A DNA stretch of 64,000 nucleotides from Hydractinia symbiolongicarpus (Eukaryota > Cnidaria > Hydrozoa > Anthoathecata > Hydractiniidae): NCBI RefSeq assembly GCF_029227915.1, contig NC_079882.1:11470001-11534000 (forward strand), written 5' to 3'. Numbering within the stretch: the first letter of the stretch is position 1; every line of letters starts with the position of its first letter. Below are positions 49,011-61,236 of this stretch, in pieces. Made by a program: the position numbers and the translations under genes. Below the pieces are notes generated by a model. That model searched no databases and was not told where the DNA came from. It was given only the letters and a program-made list of their open reading frames with translations.

Positions 49011-52000
49011 AAATTGATTTTTTGTCACGTGAAAAATACCAATTTGAAATAAATCGGTAAATACACCCAATACAATTTCTTTCTCCATATTTGGCCAAAG
49101 ATTAAGTCTTATATTTGATTTTTGGTAATTTTTTCTGCAGCTACAACATCGTCCTCGTTCCCAGGGCTTTTTTCTTCTCAACGGGGGTGCACGTTTTACG
49201 AAACCGAATTGTTTTGCTGTAACGGTAAAAGTGTTTGGGATCGACCTTGCTACAACATCGCATTGGTCCTTTTAAAGATTCCGTTTTTATAAAAGTCGTA
49301 ATTAAAGGCACAATTTTTCAAACCGTGTCGGCTTCTTGTTGAGATCTTCAACGATTTAAGTTTCAGCCGACAATATCGCATACGTTGGAGGCGCATACCT
49401 ACCACGGCACGGTTGCTTCTTTTTTAAAAATTACTATTTTCTGGGAGGATAAAAATAGATAGATTTAATAGATGTCTATCTTCCTAGGTATTTTATAGAA
49501 AGAAATAATAACGGAGTTGGCATCGTAAAACGGTGTATTTCGGCAAATATTTTTTAGTGAGAAAATATTCGAGTGTAAAAAGGGCCAATGACCTAAAACA
49601 AACCGACATTGAAAAAAAAATGATACAATCCCAAAAACAGAACGTTTGTTGTTTTTGTTGATATTGAATAAGGGATCTTATCACTACATGTTGGGTTAGT
49701 CAGGTGAATAAATAAAATGAATACTAAACAATTAATAAATATAATAAGTATAAATAAATAAATAAAATCCGAAAGGTGGATTTTTTCAAATTTAACACGA
49801 CTTTTGGTGGTTGGCTTCTGGCTGCAATATGAAATAAGGCATTGTTTCGCTTTGTCTCCCTGTGAGATATAAAAATAAGTTTTTTTCGTCAAAAGATGAA
49901 CAGATTTTTTAGCATCTTTTGTTGTCGTGTTTTATCGTATCCTAATGTTTAATTCAACTTTAATCCTAATTTTATAGGGCCTTTTATTTCTTTTTGAGAA
50001 GCAGGTGCTGTAGATTTTAAAGTTAAAAAATGTTTTTCCAGTTTTCATTTTATATCTACGGGGGTAGAGTGTGACTCAAAAATTTTCCAAACAGCTTTCA
50101 CAGAAAATCTATTTAACTTCATATTTTCTATTTTATAACTTTGTAACATGATTTTAATTTTATTATCAAAATAAAATATTTACGTAAAGTAAAATTATAA
50201 TATATTTGCAATAAAAATATTTTTATACCTCCTGGTTGACCTTTAACAAACTCTATAGTTTAAACAAAGCCAAAATACGATTAAATTGCCAAAAGCAATA
50301 AGGGGATATTGGACTTATCTTTTAACGTGCGAAGTGTACCACGGTATTGTCACAAAAATCAAAATGGTAAGTAGAAATATATTTAGTAAAATTTTATCAT
50401 AATATACCAGTAGTTAAAGCCGCCTATTGAATAATTCACCATACCCGTCTACATTATTCAATGGAAGTAATCAATTTTATGTTGATTTCAATCATTCAAA
50501 TTGTCCAAGCATTAATTTCTTTTGTTTTAAACTTAATTACTATACCTGATTGGTTAAAAGTACTTTAAAACAATCGAGGCGGGAATTTTGTAAATATCCA
50601 CAAACGCATTTTTTTATTTCTGAAAACACAAAATAAATTGCTTTAAGAAAAAGTGATGTTTGGTTCAGAGAGATTCTTTGTTGTTTTCTTCTTTGGTAAG
50701 AAACATTTTAGGCTGTGCCTCGTGATTTTTTTATAATTATAACTTTTTTATATGTTTAATGCCTAACTAAATATATCCTATTTCTGGTTTAGCAGAAAAT
50801 ATAATTTTTGGGCAATCTTTAATATCCTTTTACTAAACAAAAAGTCTGAACTATCTAAAAGATTAGCTACAAGGAGACTGAAAAATGATTCGTAGTGGAG
50901 AATGCTGAAACTATGTTCTTTTGAATTCTTTTATAATTTTCCTATTTCTCGAAGAACAGAGAACAAAAAAATATTTCTTGGGTGGACCCTTACAAGGTGA
51001 TGACATCATTCTACGACTGAGTCACAGCAGCTAATCCAGAGTAAGTCCCTCCTTCCTGGTGAGAACTCAGCATGGAAATATGATTAAAACCTATGGTGTT
51101 TGACTGACTGGGCAATTGACAACAAGCCTAAATTGATCAATTAACAGCAATAATAATATGTTAATTTTAAAAAATGATTTAAAAATTTATATTGTTCGCA
51201 AACATAGTTCTTGTTCTGTCGTGAAACAAAATAAGGTTTTGATTTCATAGTTAGTGCGTTGAAACCAGTAACAATGCTTTCATTTTAACAAAACGTCTGA
51301 AAACCACTAAAATGACATGCTGGACCATATGGAGTTCAAAAAAGGAGGTTTATTGGCAAAATTTAACATGAAACATCCTCAATATTGTGGAAGTGTTCCA
51401 CGCATTAAGGAGTTCTAAAATTTTTATTAAAAGAAGTTTTAAAATTAGTTTTGTAACTTTTACTTTGAACAATCAAAGTGGGAGAAAAAAACAACAACAT
51501 TATTTTTCAGTGAATAAGTAGCGGGTTGGCAAAAGAGCTTATAATTTGAAAATATTTTTATATAAACCTACATTATGAAATTGAAGACATTAAAAAGGTG
51601 AGGAAAGTGTAAGAAATTTTCGAATTAAAATCTCGAATTAAAAGTCAAACATATACATTACAACGTATCACTCAAACTTACCTGAATATGATAGCCTTCT
51701 TATAAAAACAGCTACCTTCTGTTGAACCTATGACTACAAAAAAAGACTTTACTTTGTATTGGTTTAAAACATAATGACACAAGTAAATCAGTTTTCAGTG
51801 AATTTTCTTAAAACGTTAGGTTAGTTAACCTTAGAACTAATTTTTTGACTTAATTGGCAAAAACTCGCAAAATTGATTTCCTTTAAGGTAAAGAACCTTA
51901 AATCTCTAACTACAGTTTTCCCCGCTTTTTAAATAAAATTAACAACAAACTGTTTCTCCATTAAATCTTTACTCGTTCAGATGCGGATTTGAAATATTTA

Positions 52001-52050
52001 TTTACAGGAATAACAGCTCTAAACTGATTGCATAACCCATGGAATAATCC
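49011..52050. other. Non-coding AT-rich stretch
   Basis: I see one half copy of the CCTCGTTCCCAGGGC repeat at 49152 and no supported gene. Confidence 0.35.
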
Positions 52051-52054
52051 GTTA

Positions 52055-52255
52055 GGGAGATTTATACGGAATTATACTTTGATGACGTCATCGAGACCCA
52101 TCAAAATATTTTTTTTCACAAAAGATTTGTTAACCTATTGCTTATACTGTTTTAAAGGCTCATGAAAATAATGTGTGAGGATCATATGTCTTAAAGAACT
52201 GTCGAGGAGATCTTAGGGTTTAAAGATTTTTTGATGACATCATCAACCCGCCGGT
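52055..52255. repeat. TGATGACGTCATC palindromic repeat, two copies
   Basis: TTTGATGACGTCATCGAGACC (52079) and TTTGATGACATCATCAACCC (52231) lie 152 bp apart, each preceded by a GGAGAT(T/C)T sequence. The first contains a perfect TGACGTCA palindrome, the CRE/ATF consensus. The family is shared with 22905-23080. Confidence 0.55.
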
Positions 52256-53129
52256 TCCAAAGCAGGCGATAGAGAATTGACCCTATTGCGGTTCCTAGCT
52301 GGTCCCTATTTACCTACGCAAGAATTGACATTCGTTATTCCCATCTGTTTCCACGTTATAAGTCAAATTTAATAGATTCACTAATTTCAAAAACGGACAT
52401 CATCAGAGTATAAACAACTAGCGTATTAGTATAGTAGATATAATAAATGAGAGTGTAGTTAGCCCGTGAAAAGATTCATGGGAATTTTCGATATTTCGCG
52501 CGTTCCACAGCACAACTTAGTTTTGGCGCAAGAAAAGAGAAAATCCCGGCTGCCGAGGTATTGAAACATTAAGGTTTGTTTGGGAGTCTTAAATAGATTT
52601 ATTCGTATGATTTAGACATCCAAGAAGAAAAAGGTTTAACAAACTAAAAATAATGATTCCTATAAATAATACAAAATAGAAGAGCGTTCAGTCAATAATA
52701 AGAGTGTTTTTGTCAATAGCATATCATTGTTTGTTCACATCACTGTCAATAACGTTTTCGTTAATTGGATTCCATCCTTTTTATCTGCAAATGATCTTGC
52801 TTCGTCAGATAACACAGATCGATGTTAAACTGGTGTTACATGCTGTTTTAGGATAAATATATTTTTAGAAAGCATTTTTACCCAATGGACTTCTATTTCA
52901 CAGGGGTATCCTTTCAAGAAAATACGGTAATTTTTAAACAAAAGAAACAAAGAAAACTAAATGTGATATAACCCAATATTACAGTAGAGAAAAAAATAAA
53001 AAATTATTAATCATATAGTTTTTTGTTACAATAAAAAAAATATATAAAAAGTTATCTATTTTTTAATATACTTTTTAAACATTCTAAATTTTTTTCCTTC
53101 GACATTATATATTATAAAATGGTTTTTTT

Positions 53130-54110
53130 TGAGAAGATAAGTTGAAGAACGAAGGTAGAGGATGTAGTTTTTAAAGCTTGAAGTGGGTGTGTAGTGTTCA
53201 GGATTTATACAAGCAAGTAATAAATGGTGATTTTTTGTTTTGTTTTTGATCTTGTTTTTTTTTATTTTACTTGTTTTTAAGTTAAGACTAAAAGTGGATT
53301 TCTATTCATAAACGACTTAGAACGGATCGGAACAAATAATTGTGATTTTCTAGATTCTGATTGGTTCATCCGTTTTGACTCAAACTGAAATTTGAAATCA
53401 TTTCAACTTTACTTGCGGACAGGAACGGTAAAGACGGAAAAAAAATAGAAAAAACAAAAGAATAATTAGCAGATAGCAGCCAATCAAATTTGAGTTTTTT
53501 TCTTGTTCTGTTCTGCTTCGTTTTGCTTTTAAGTGGAACTCCACCTTAACCCTATTTGTGTTGGGGGGAAGGGGGTAGCCCCTCTAACTTTTTATGTGTT
53601 TATAGTTAAACCTTCAAATTTTGTGACTTTTTAAAGTGTACGGTAGAGGTTTTAAAGTCAGCAATTTTATCTCAACTAGTGAATTTTTTTTATTCTATAC
53701 AACAAAATTTAACTTCGACAAATATTTTTTTCTGACGAAACTTTTATTGATCAGATCGAAAAAGTGGCGGCCTAAAGAGAATCTTAACACGCAGTGACGG
53801 TGGCAATTTTTAACAAATGATTATTCATATTTCATAATGCCACATATAAGCCAAGGAACATAAATAGAATTTATGGCGTGAATGAAATTTGTCTATTCAC
53901 AATTTGCAAATTTGATTATTCTCGATATATTTTTGCACACTTTAGTTACATTAAACGTGTTTTGTTTGACAGTATAAACTATAAAGTAATTTGTTTCATT
54001 AAAAAATAAAGTTAAAGGACGAAGGTAGAGGATGTAATTTTTGAAGTTTGAAGTGGTAACTCATAAAATCGACAAATGAAAAAATGGTGATTTCCTTGTT
54101 TTTGTTTTTA
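53130..54110. repeat. Pair of diverged direct repeats about 870 bp apart
   Basis: AACGAAGGTAGAGGATGTAG (53150) and GACGAAGGTAGAGGATGTAA (54019) each continue with a TTTTTnAAGnTTGAAGTGG stretch and then ATGGTGATTT...TTGTTTTTG. The shared part is about 100 bp. They could be ends of one old insertion or two copies of a short interspersed repeat. Confidence 0.5.
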
Positions 54111-54299
54111 CTATTATTTTTATATTCCTTGTTATATTTAAAACCAATTTAACCAGATTTAACCAAATTTTGCTAAATTTAGCAAACACATAATAAGGAT
54201 GAAGAAACTTTATAAGAAAGAGAGAAGCAAGAAAACCCGAGTAGGATGCAAGGAAAATACTTAGTGGTATTTCTCGAAATCTTAATTCTTTCAAACAAT

Positions 54300-57200
54300 C
54301 CTAAGCCCTGAAGATGTTCAATTTCTTTTCTTGAAGTTTAAAAAGGCTTAAAACACGCTGGGTCCTGGTTTTATATTATCTTCATCATGGTTTATCATTA
54401 GAGCAAAATGCTTTGAGATTTTAATATCAACTCAATACATTTTTTTGTTAGTACATTGAACGACAATTAAGATAAGATTTAGATGACATCATTGTATATT
54501 TCGAACCTTAAAGAAAGGTTAAAAATTGTGGAACATAAAATTGAAATAAGAAAACCTATTGGAAACGATTTAAATTAATAATATCACTCAAATCATTGAT
54601 ACCCACAAGGTGAAAAGGACGTAAAACGAGATCTATTCGGCTTCCCATTTTTTGGGAAGAATTTCAAGCAAGCGGTATGCCGCGCCCATTTCCAATAGGA
54701 CTATCTCACACAGTTTAAATTTCTTGTTGTTCTATAATTGTGGGTTTGTACGTCATAGATAGTTCAAACACTTTATGTCTTCTACTACTATACCCATTTA
54801 CGCCGTATGGCTATAGTACTTTACTAGAATAATGTCCATTTTGACTCGATTTGTTTTTGTTGGTTTGGCTCTTTGCAAAATTGTTTAATTTATTCTCAAG
54901 AAGTAAAGGTATCTTTCCAAGGAAGAAAATTGCATTTAATAAACACGACATCTTCTTAAAAAGACGTATCAATTTCTGCCTGATTTTTTCTATTTGGCGC
55001 CTCAATAAGTTGGTGGCCTAAGACTACATAATTATAGCTTTAAAAACACTTAAATAGAATAAAACACATTATATGTATATATATATATTTAGTTAGAATA
55101 GATATAGAACATTGCTGATAGTTTTGCATGAGTTTTTCTCTATACTGGTTTTAAATTCAAGAATGTGAGTTTCTTCATTTTTCTAGGTAACTGTTTCTTG
55201 ATCAAGTTTTAGTAAAAAATTGCATGTTCTTCAAAAAATTGCGATGAAAAAACTTACAGAAACTTTGAATATTTTTGACAGTGTCATTTTAGTTGCATGC
55301 TTTCTATTTCTTGTTGTATAATACCTCTTCCACGGCTACATCCAGATTTCTCCTCGTAACGAAGTGGTGTTACATTACCTATATCACGCGATTTTTTTGG
55401 TTTAAGAGATGAGTTGAAAACATCTTAATCAAATAAACCATTATCTTCCATATAACTGCTTTTTACAACCTTAAATGTTTTCCCACTTTTTAAAATGTCC
55501 GTATGTAAAGTGATCCACGTGATCCACGTGATCCTGGACCATAAACATGCTTCGCGGCACGATAGTTCATCTCTTTAACATTTGGTGAAACAAGGTATGT
55601 CCAACAGCTTAAGTTCAAGTCCATAAACATTAACTGGTTGCGCTGTGGAAAATTTAGTTCGAAAGTATTACGTATTTCTCCCCCGTCCATTCCATTATTA
55701 AATCTTACAGCCAATCTGTCGGACCATTCCCCTAATAAAATTTACGATCTAATTTACGTTTCACAAGTGAAAAACATTCTTTAGGCAATCTATTACTTGA
55801 TCCCACTTCTTTTTACTAACTTATTATCAAATACAACATTCCAAATATTATTTGATGTTTTCTTACTGTTATGAGTGCCAACAACTCTTTGGCCCAGTTG
55901 TGTTGAGAAATATATTTCTTATTTCATCACCAATCGACATGCTGCTTGTTTCTGTTCTGTGGATGTGCTGGCAACCTGTGTGAGCTGCATTGACTAAAAT
56001 AATTAAGATTTCATCAGCTCTTGTCCCTTTTCTACTCCTAAAAACATGTGGGTTGGTACGAATGGTATTCGGCGGCAGATATAAATGAAAAAAGCCTCAG
56101 TCACGTGACACATAGACCGATTGACCTGATTGGCCAACAAACTAAAGTATTTTTTCTACAACAGTGTTATTTTCAAGGAAGTATTATTTCGTAAATACAT
56201 ACTATCATTTTTTGATTTTCTTAACATGTATATTTTTAAAGAAGATAATATTTTTTTCACCTGATATAGTTTTATATTTCTGATTTAGTATTACTGTCCA
56301 GGTATTCCCGCCTCTCTCGTAAACCTGTCTTTACTTCTAAGGTTCTAAGGTATTGCTGTGACCCTTTTCTCTATTTTTTTAACTTTAATAAATTTTATCG
56401 TCACGTAACTGTTTGTTGGAATAACGCTGCAAGAAAATGACTATTGATGCTTGTGTTTGAAGGCGACCATGCTTACTCTTGCAAAGAATTAATAGCTGGA
56501 TAATAGGATATTCAAAATACTAAAAGAATATTTAATTTCATTATTTCTAACATATGTGCTAAAAAATAAATTGGAGTTTTAATAAAAATGCTGTCGTCAA
56601 GAGAATCGATTGCATTTGGAGCATGATTTTTAATTGCCATGTGACGGACATCATTGTATACCAACTTGTAACCCAACACAAGAGAAGTTACGGTGGTAAA
56701 GCATCCCCCCTGGAACTCCATTATTTACGCCTTAATAGAGTTAATAAGGTTAACAGAACACAAAATAAAGAAGAGAGCTGAAGGGGGCATACCTTATTCC
56801 AAGAAATTAACAACGTACAAAATTAACGATAACGAAATTGACACGACGGAAATTAACGCGAATACCATGAACAACTTATAAAAAAAATTAATTATTGCGA
56901 TTTAGCTCAACTGACTTACAAAAAGCATTAGGATAACGCGAATCAGGGGGTGGAAAATAAAGTAAGATTTAGTTTGTTTGGAAAAACAAATAAAATCTAA
57001 TATTATTGGCTGATAAAATAGATACTTTAGATACTTAGATACTCGCATTAAGCAAATTCTCCATGGATATGTGTGAGTGTGTTGGCATAATAAAAGAACT
57101 TGACAGTACGGAAAGCCTCATTAGGCAGACTGTTGATAATGTCGAGGATTTATATATATTTTTTTAAAACCTAAAAGATTCTATCGTTGGATGTTATATT

Positions 57201-57617
57201 AAGTTAATTCTTATAAAACTCGTCCAACCTTTTTCTCGACAATCAAATCCGCCTCATGTAATCTCAACTATCTATTAAACAGTATCCCCTCTTTTTAACT
57301 TTAACCTTACTTCCGACCTTTTTCTAAGTATTCTGTTTCCCAATTATGGTCGTTTTTACAATCCTGTGCATTCCGTATTTTTTTCTCACAAGAAAAAAAT
57401 TCTAAATCTAATAACTAATACTCCGTGTGTTAGTATCGACCACTACACCGAAAACAATTTCAAAATATTTCTTTCTTCAATATATAAATTATTAATCTTT
57501 GTTTACAACAAAATTGTTGAGTAAAAATTTGAAGGAGAAAAATAATTAACGATTATATATCAAAAGCAGCAAAAAAGTGTGAATTGTTTTTTTTAGGGAA
57601 ACTGCAACACTTGGTTT
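54300..57617. other. Intergenic, upstream of the Cys-loop receptor gene
   Basis: No complete gene. On the minus strand 55490-55735 reads as a continuous frame with coding-like composition (for example FELNFPQRNQLMFMD and RAAKHVYGPGS), but upstream sequence is broken, so it may be a decayed gene or transposon fragment of unknown type. Confidence 0.35.
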
Positions 57618-60600
57618 ATGGAACGGTTAATGATGATAACTCTCCTTATCTGTATAACCCTCGCCTGCACGATTGATTATTGTAAGTGATACTCTTTATT
57701 ACGTATTCTCTATCACATGTGTCTATCTCAACACATCCAGTGAAATAAATCAGACAAGATTATTGGAAATTAGAATGTATGCTCATTGGTGTCTAACTAA
57801 ACATAAAAAGCTTGATTGAGATAGGCCGCGGTGTTAACAAACGGAACCTAGTCACAATAAGTAGAGTTAGTTAGTCTTCTTGAAACACTTTTCAAGAAAA
57901 AAGTAGCTACAAGTCAGTTAAATTATTAATCAAAAATCAGATGAAAAAAAGTTAAAAACAATCTCACAGAATAGCAAGAGAAGAAAATTTCAGTCAAAGA
58001 CGATATAAAAAAATATGTTATAAGAACCAGATGTGGACAAGAAAAATGAAATTGCAAATCTTAGTAACAGTGCTTCTGTTTAAAATTCATCTTATTTCAA
58101 CAAATTTGAAGTTATGCGAAGAGGAAAGAATATGTATTATAGATCGTATGGATCCGAGTGAGATACTTATTGTTAACGTTTTTACTGTGTTTTTGGTGCT
58201 AAGCATAATATAAAGTTACTCGAAAATACTATAAACTAGTAGAAACTAGTAGAATGTATGGAAAGCCTTGAAAATGGAGTATACCAGTAACTCGCCTTTG
58301 ACAGAATGTCAAAAAATAAATACGGAAAATGATAACCCCATAAAAACCATCTGGCTATTTATTCTGAAAAAACTGGAGGTAGAATAAACAAAAACGAATA
58401 GAACTAAGACAAAAATATAAAGATATATTTCCTAAATTTTTTTTTCAAAATTATTTACATAGACATACACATATCATTATTATTTATGTGAACATATGTT
58501 CAGAGCAGCAGATTTTATAAATTTATCCAGGCTGGTTTGCGCAAATAGTGTATTATCTTTGTTGTTTTGTTTTTCTACCTGGCTGGATTCTAGACATTGA
58601 GAAATATCAAAAAATAAAATTGTAGAAAAGCCTTTATCCAAAGTTTCTTTTTAATGATATAAGCAACGATTTCCATTTATATCTACGTTCAATCATTAGG
58701 AAATTTTTTTCATTTTCTGAATCTTTAACATTAACATTAGATAGCTATGTTTACTATAAACTGACACAACAAAAGCGGTTTCAAACATTCATTAAATGTT
58801 TTTTCCACTTTAGCTGAAATATAATTGCTGTTGTTGTTGTTGTTGTTGTTGTTCTTTTTATTGTTGTGTTTGTTGTTGTTGTTGCTGTCGTTGTTATTCA
58901 AAGTTTTTCTTTCCATTCAGCATACCAAAGCATGGACACATCAGAACAGAATCTTTTAAGACATTTATTTTGCAACTACAGCGTTCACTCAAGGCCAGTC
59001 AAACACTTGACGCAGCCAGTTCATGTGAACATACAAGTAAATATTGTGCGACTCGATTCAGTGGTATGGCATCATTAAATGTTGCGTTTGTTCTTCCCAC
59101 AGTAGTTGTTTTTTTTGTTAATCCTCATTCGTGTTGTTTAGAGTGAAAAAGAACAATCAATGAGAACGAAACTACACATTTCCTATGTAAGCTTGTTTAA
59201 ACATACCTAATTGTGTTTTTTTCTTTATTTCTTTCTTTTTTTTGCATCTTCACACTTAAAAACATAACCCAACGTTACGTTTTTAGCAATGGAAAAATCT
59301 TAACTTAGCATGGAAACGTAAAGATTATAATAATGTAACAGAAGTTATCATGCCAAAGTCAAAGTTATGGACGCCACCAGTCCAACTGCTTAACGAGTAG
59401 GTTTATTTTAAATGTATTTTTAAAATGTCTGTCGCAATTGATAATAAATAAATCGCGTATGCCATAAAAATTAATTATTAAATAATGCGTTACTTATTTG
59501 TTTTAGAGCAAGCCGAATTCATGGGGAAATATTAGAACCAAAATTTGAAGAAACGGTCAAATTAACTTACGATGGGACTTGCTTATTATATTTTTCTCAA
59601 TTCTTCAAAAGTACCTGTGAAATTGATGTAAGTAAGTTCCCGTTTGATGATCAAACATGCACCATTGATTTTGGTTCTTGGAGCATGGACAGCACTTTAC
59701 TAAAATTGACCGCCTTGAACGGAAGTGCGATAGGAAAGGATTATAAACAAAATGGTGAATGGGAAATGACAAAAGCAACATTGCGAGATCTAGAGGTAAA
59801 AAATCTTTTAATCGCGCTTTATTTTGCGGACTTTGTGTATATCAATTGATTCTATCCCACTTCAACAAATTACTCTTCTTTGCTTTTATAAATTTATCAC
59901 CTATATGTTTAGGATAAATACGAAATTCAAGAAAAGTTTCACAGTATAATAAGATTGGAACTACATATTGAAAGAAAACACTTCTTCTTTGTCATGAACT
60001 TAGTCGTTCCATGCGCTCTGATAGCGTGCATGATTTTCTTGGTGTTCGTGTTGCCACCGAAATCTGGAGAAAGAATATCATTGGGTATCACCGTCATGTT
60101 GTCAATGGCAATCTTTCAAGAACTCTCATCAGAGAAATTGCCAAGCAGCTCGGACAATTATCCCTTGCTTGGTAAGAATCTGATTTTATCTGATTGTATC
60201 CTTCTGTGTTGCCAGAAATTCGATTAAACTACAACTAATTCCTGAAAAAAGTCACTATTTACAGCCATGTTGAAGATCAAGAAAGCTATGGGAAGTTTGA
60301 AAAGTACAAAAATAATTATAGATATAATTAATGGCATAAATTTACGACAAATGCTTTTTTAAAGGAGAAGGAAAAGGGCGTTTTGAGAACCTTGTCTCAA
60401 TTCCTTCACAACTTTCTAAAAACATTTAAAATGGAGAGAGAGGGGACAGGGAGTGAAGGGGCATACATGAGCTGTTGTCACTTGATTCTTTATTGATCGT
60501 AGACATATTTTTTTGCAGCTTAAAAATTAAGGTTTCCTATCTTTTAAATTCCAGGAGGTTTCAACATAACCATCAATGTTTCTTTGTTGCATTTGTTCGA

Positions 60601-61236
60601 ATTGTAAAAGTTCTTGTAAATACATGAATTTTTTCTGTATCTTTTCCAATAGGCGTGTACTACTCCACATCAATGTTTGAGATTGGAATCGCGCTAATCA
60701 TGAATTGCTTTATTTTGAATTTGTATTACCGAAATTACGAAATGCCAGTATGGGTTCGAAGATTAGTTTTGGGTAAATTAGCACGATTGGTACGCGTGCA
60801 TGTTCCAGAGGATCGTGCGTATGGCTTCTTTGAGAATAATAATAACGAATTGGCGCAGCAGCTTTCAACACTTCCAGAAAGTGAGATGAATTTGAAGAAC
60901 CACGATTCCGAGAATAGCAATAACGAATTTTTTCAAAGATCAAAAATGTCAAGAGATGAATCAACTATGAAAAAAACACGAACGTCGACATTTATGAACA
61001 GAAAAAGCACATTACGTGGTCGTCAATCAAGCGAAAACAATCTTTCGTCGCAAAGTTCGTTGCCTCTTATAGAAGACTTGACACCAGATGAAAAAAAACA
61101 GCTGGGAGAAGACTGGAGAACAGTCGCGCGTGTGGTCGACAGAATCATGCTGTTTTTGTCTGTTTCTGTTGGCGTGCTTTCTGCACTGACCATTTTTATG
61201 CAGGCTAAAAGATTTCGTGAAATGTTCGTTGCCTGA
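57618..61236 (+). CDS. Nicotinic-type Cys-loop ligand-gated channel subunit, seven exons
   Basis: Exons are 57618-57681, 58921-59063, 59142-59186, 59287-59396, 59507-59795, 59913-60171 and 60653-61236, phases consistent, giving 497 residues. A signal peptide (1-17) precedes the ligand-binding domain: LLRHLFCNY and RPV, WKNLNLAW with KDYNNV, GSWSMD in loop B, and the Cys loop CEIDVSKFPFDDQTC (158-172). TM1 is about 241-264. TM2 runs from GERISLG to about 292, TM3 is about 306-328, a Ser/Asn-rich cytoplasmic loop spans about 330-455, and TM4 is near 462-485. Glu at -1' (270) and Leu at 9' (280) fit a cation channel. No vicinal CC pair exists in loop C and the loop A Tyr is replaced (WTPPVQLLN), so this is a non-alpha-type or divergent subunit. 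Glu at 16' (287) is unusual. ATTAAA at 61380 is a likely polyadenylation signal. Confidence 0.92.
58827..58896. repeat. GTT trinucleotide repeat next to exon 2 acceptor
   Basis: Two (GTT)n blocks end 24 nt before the exon 2 start at 58921. On the sense strand they form a U/G-rich tract within intron 1 of the channel gene. Confidence 0.85.

Noticed and set aside
58031-58213. 60-codon frame with a hydrophobic start inside intron 1 of the channel gene
   Set aside because: Its composition is weak, the second half is also just hydrophobic, and no splice partner or family is evident.
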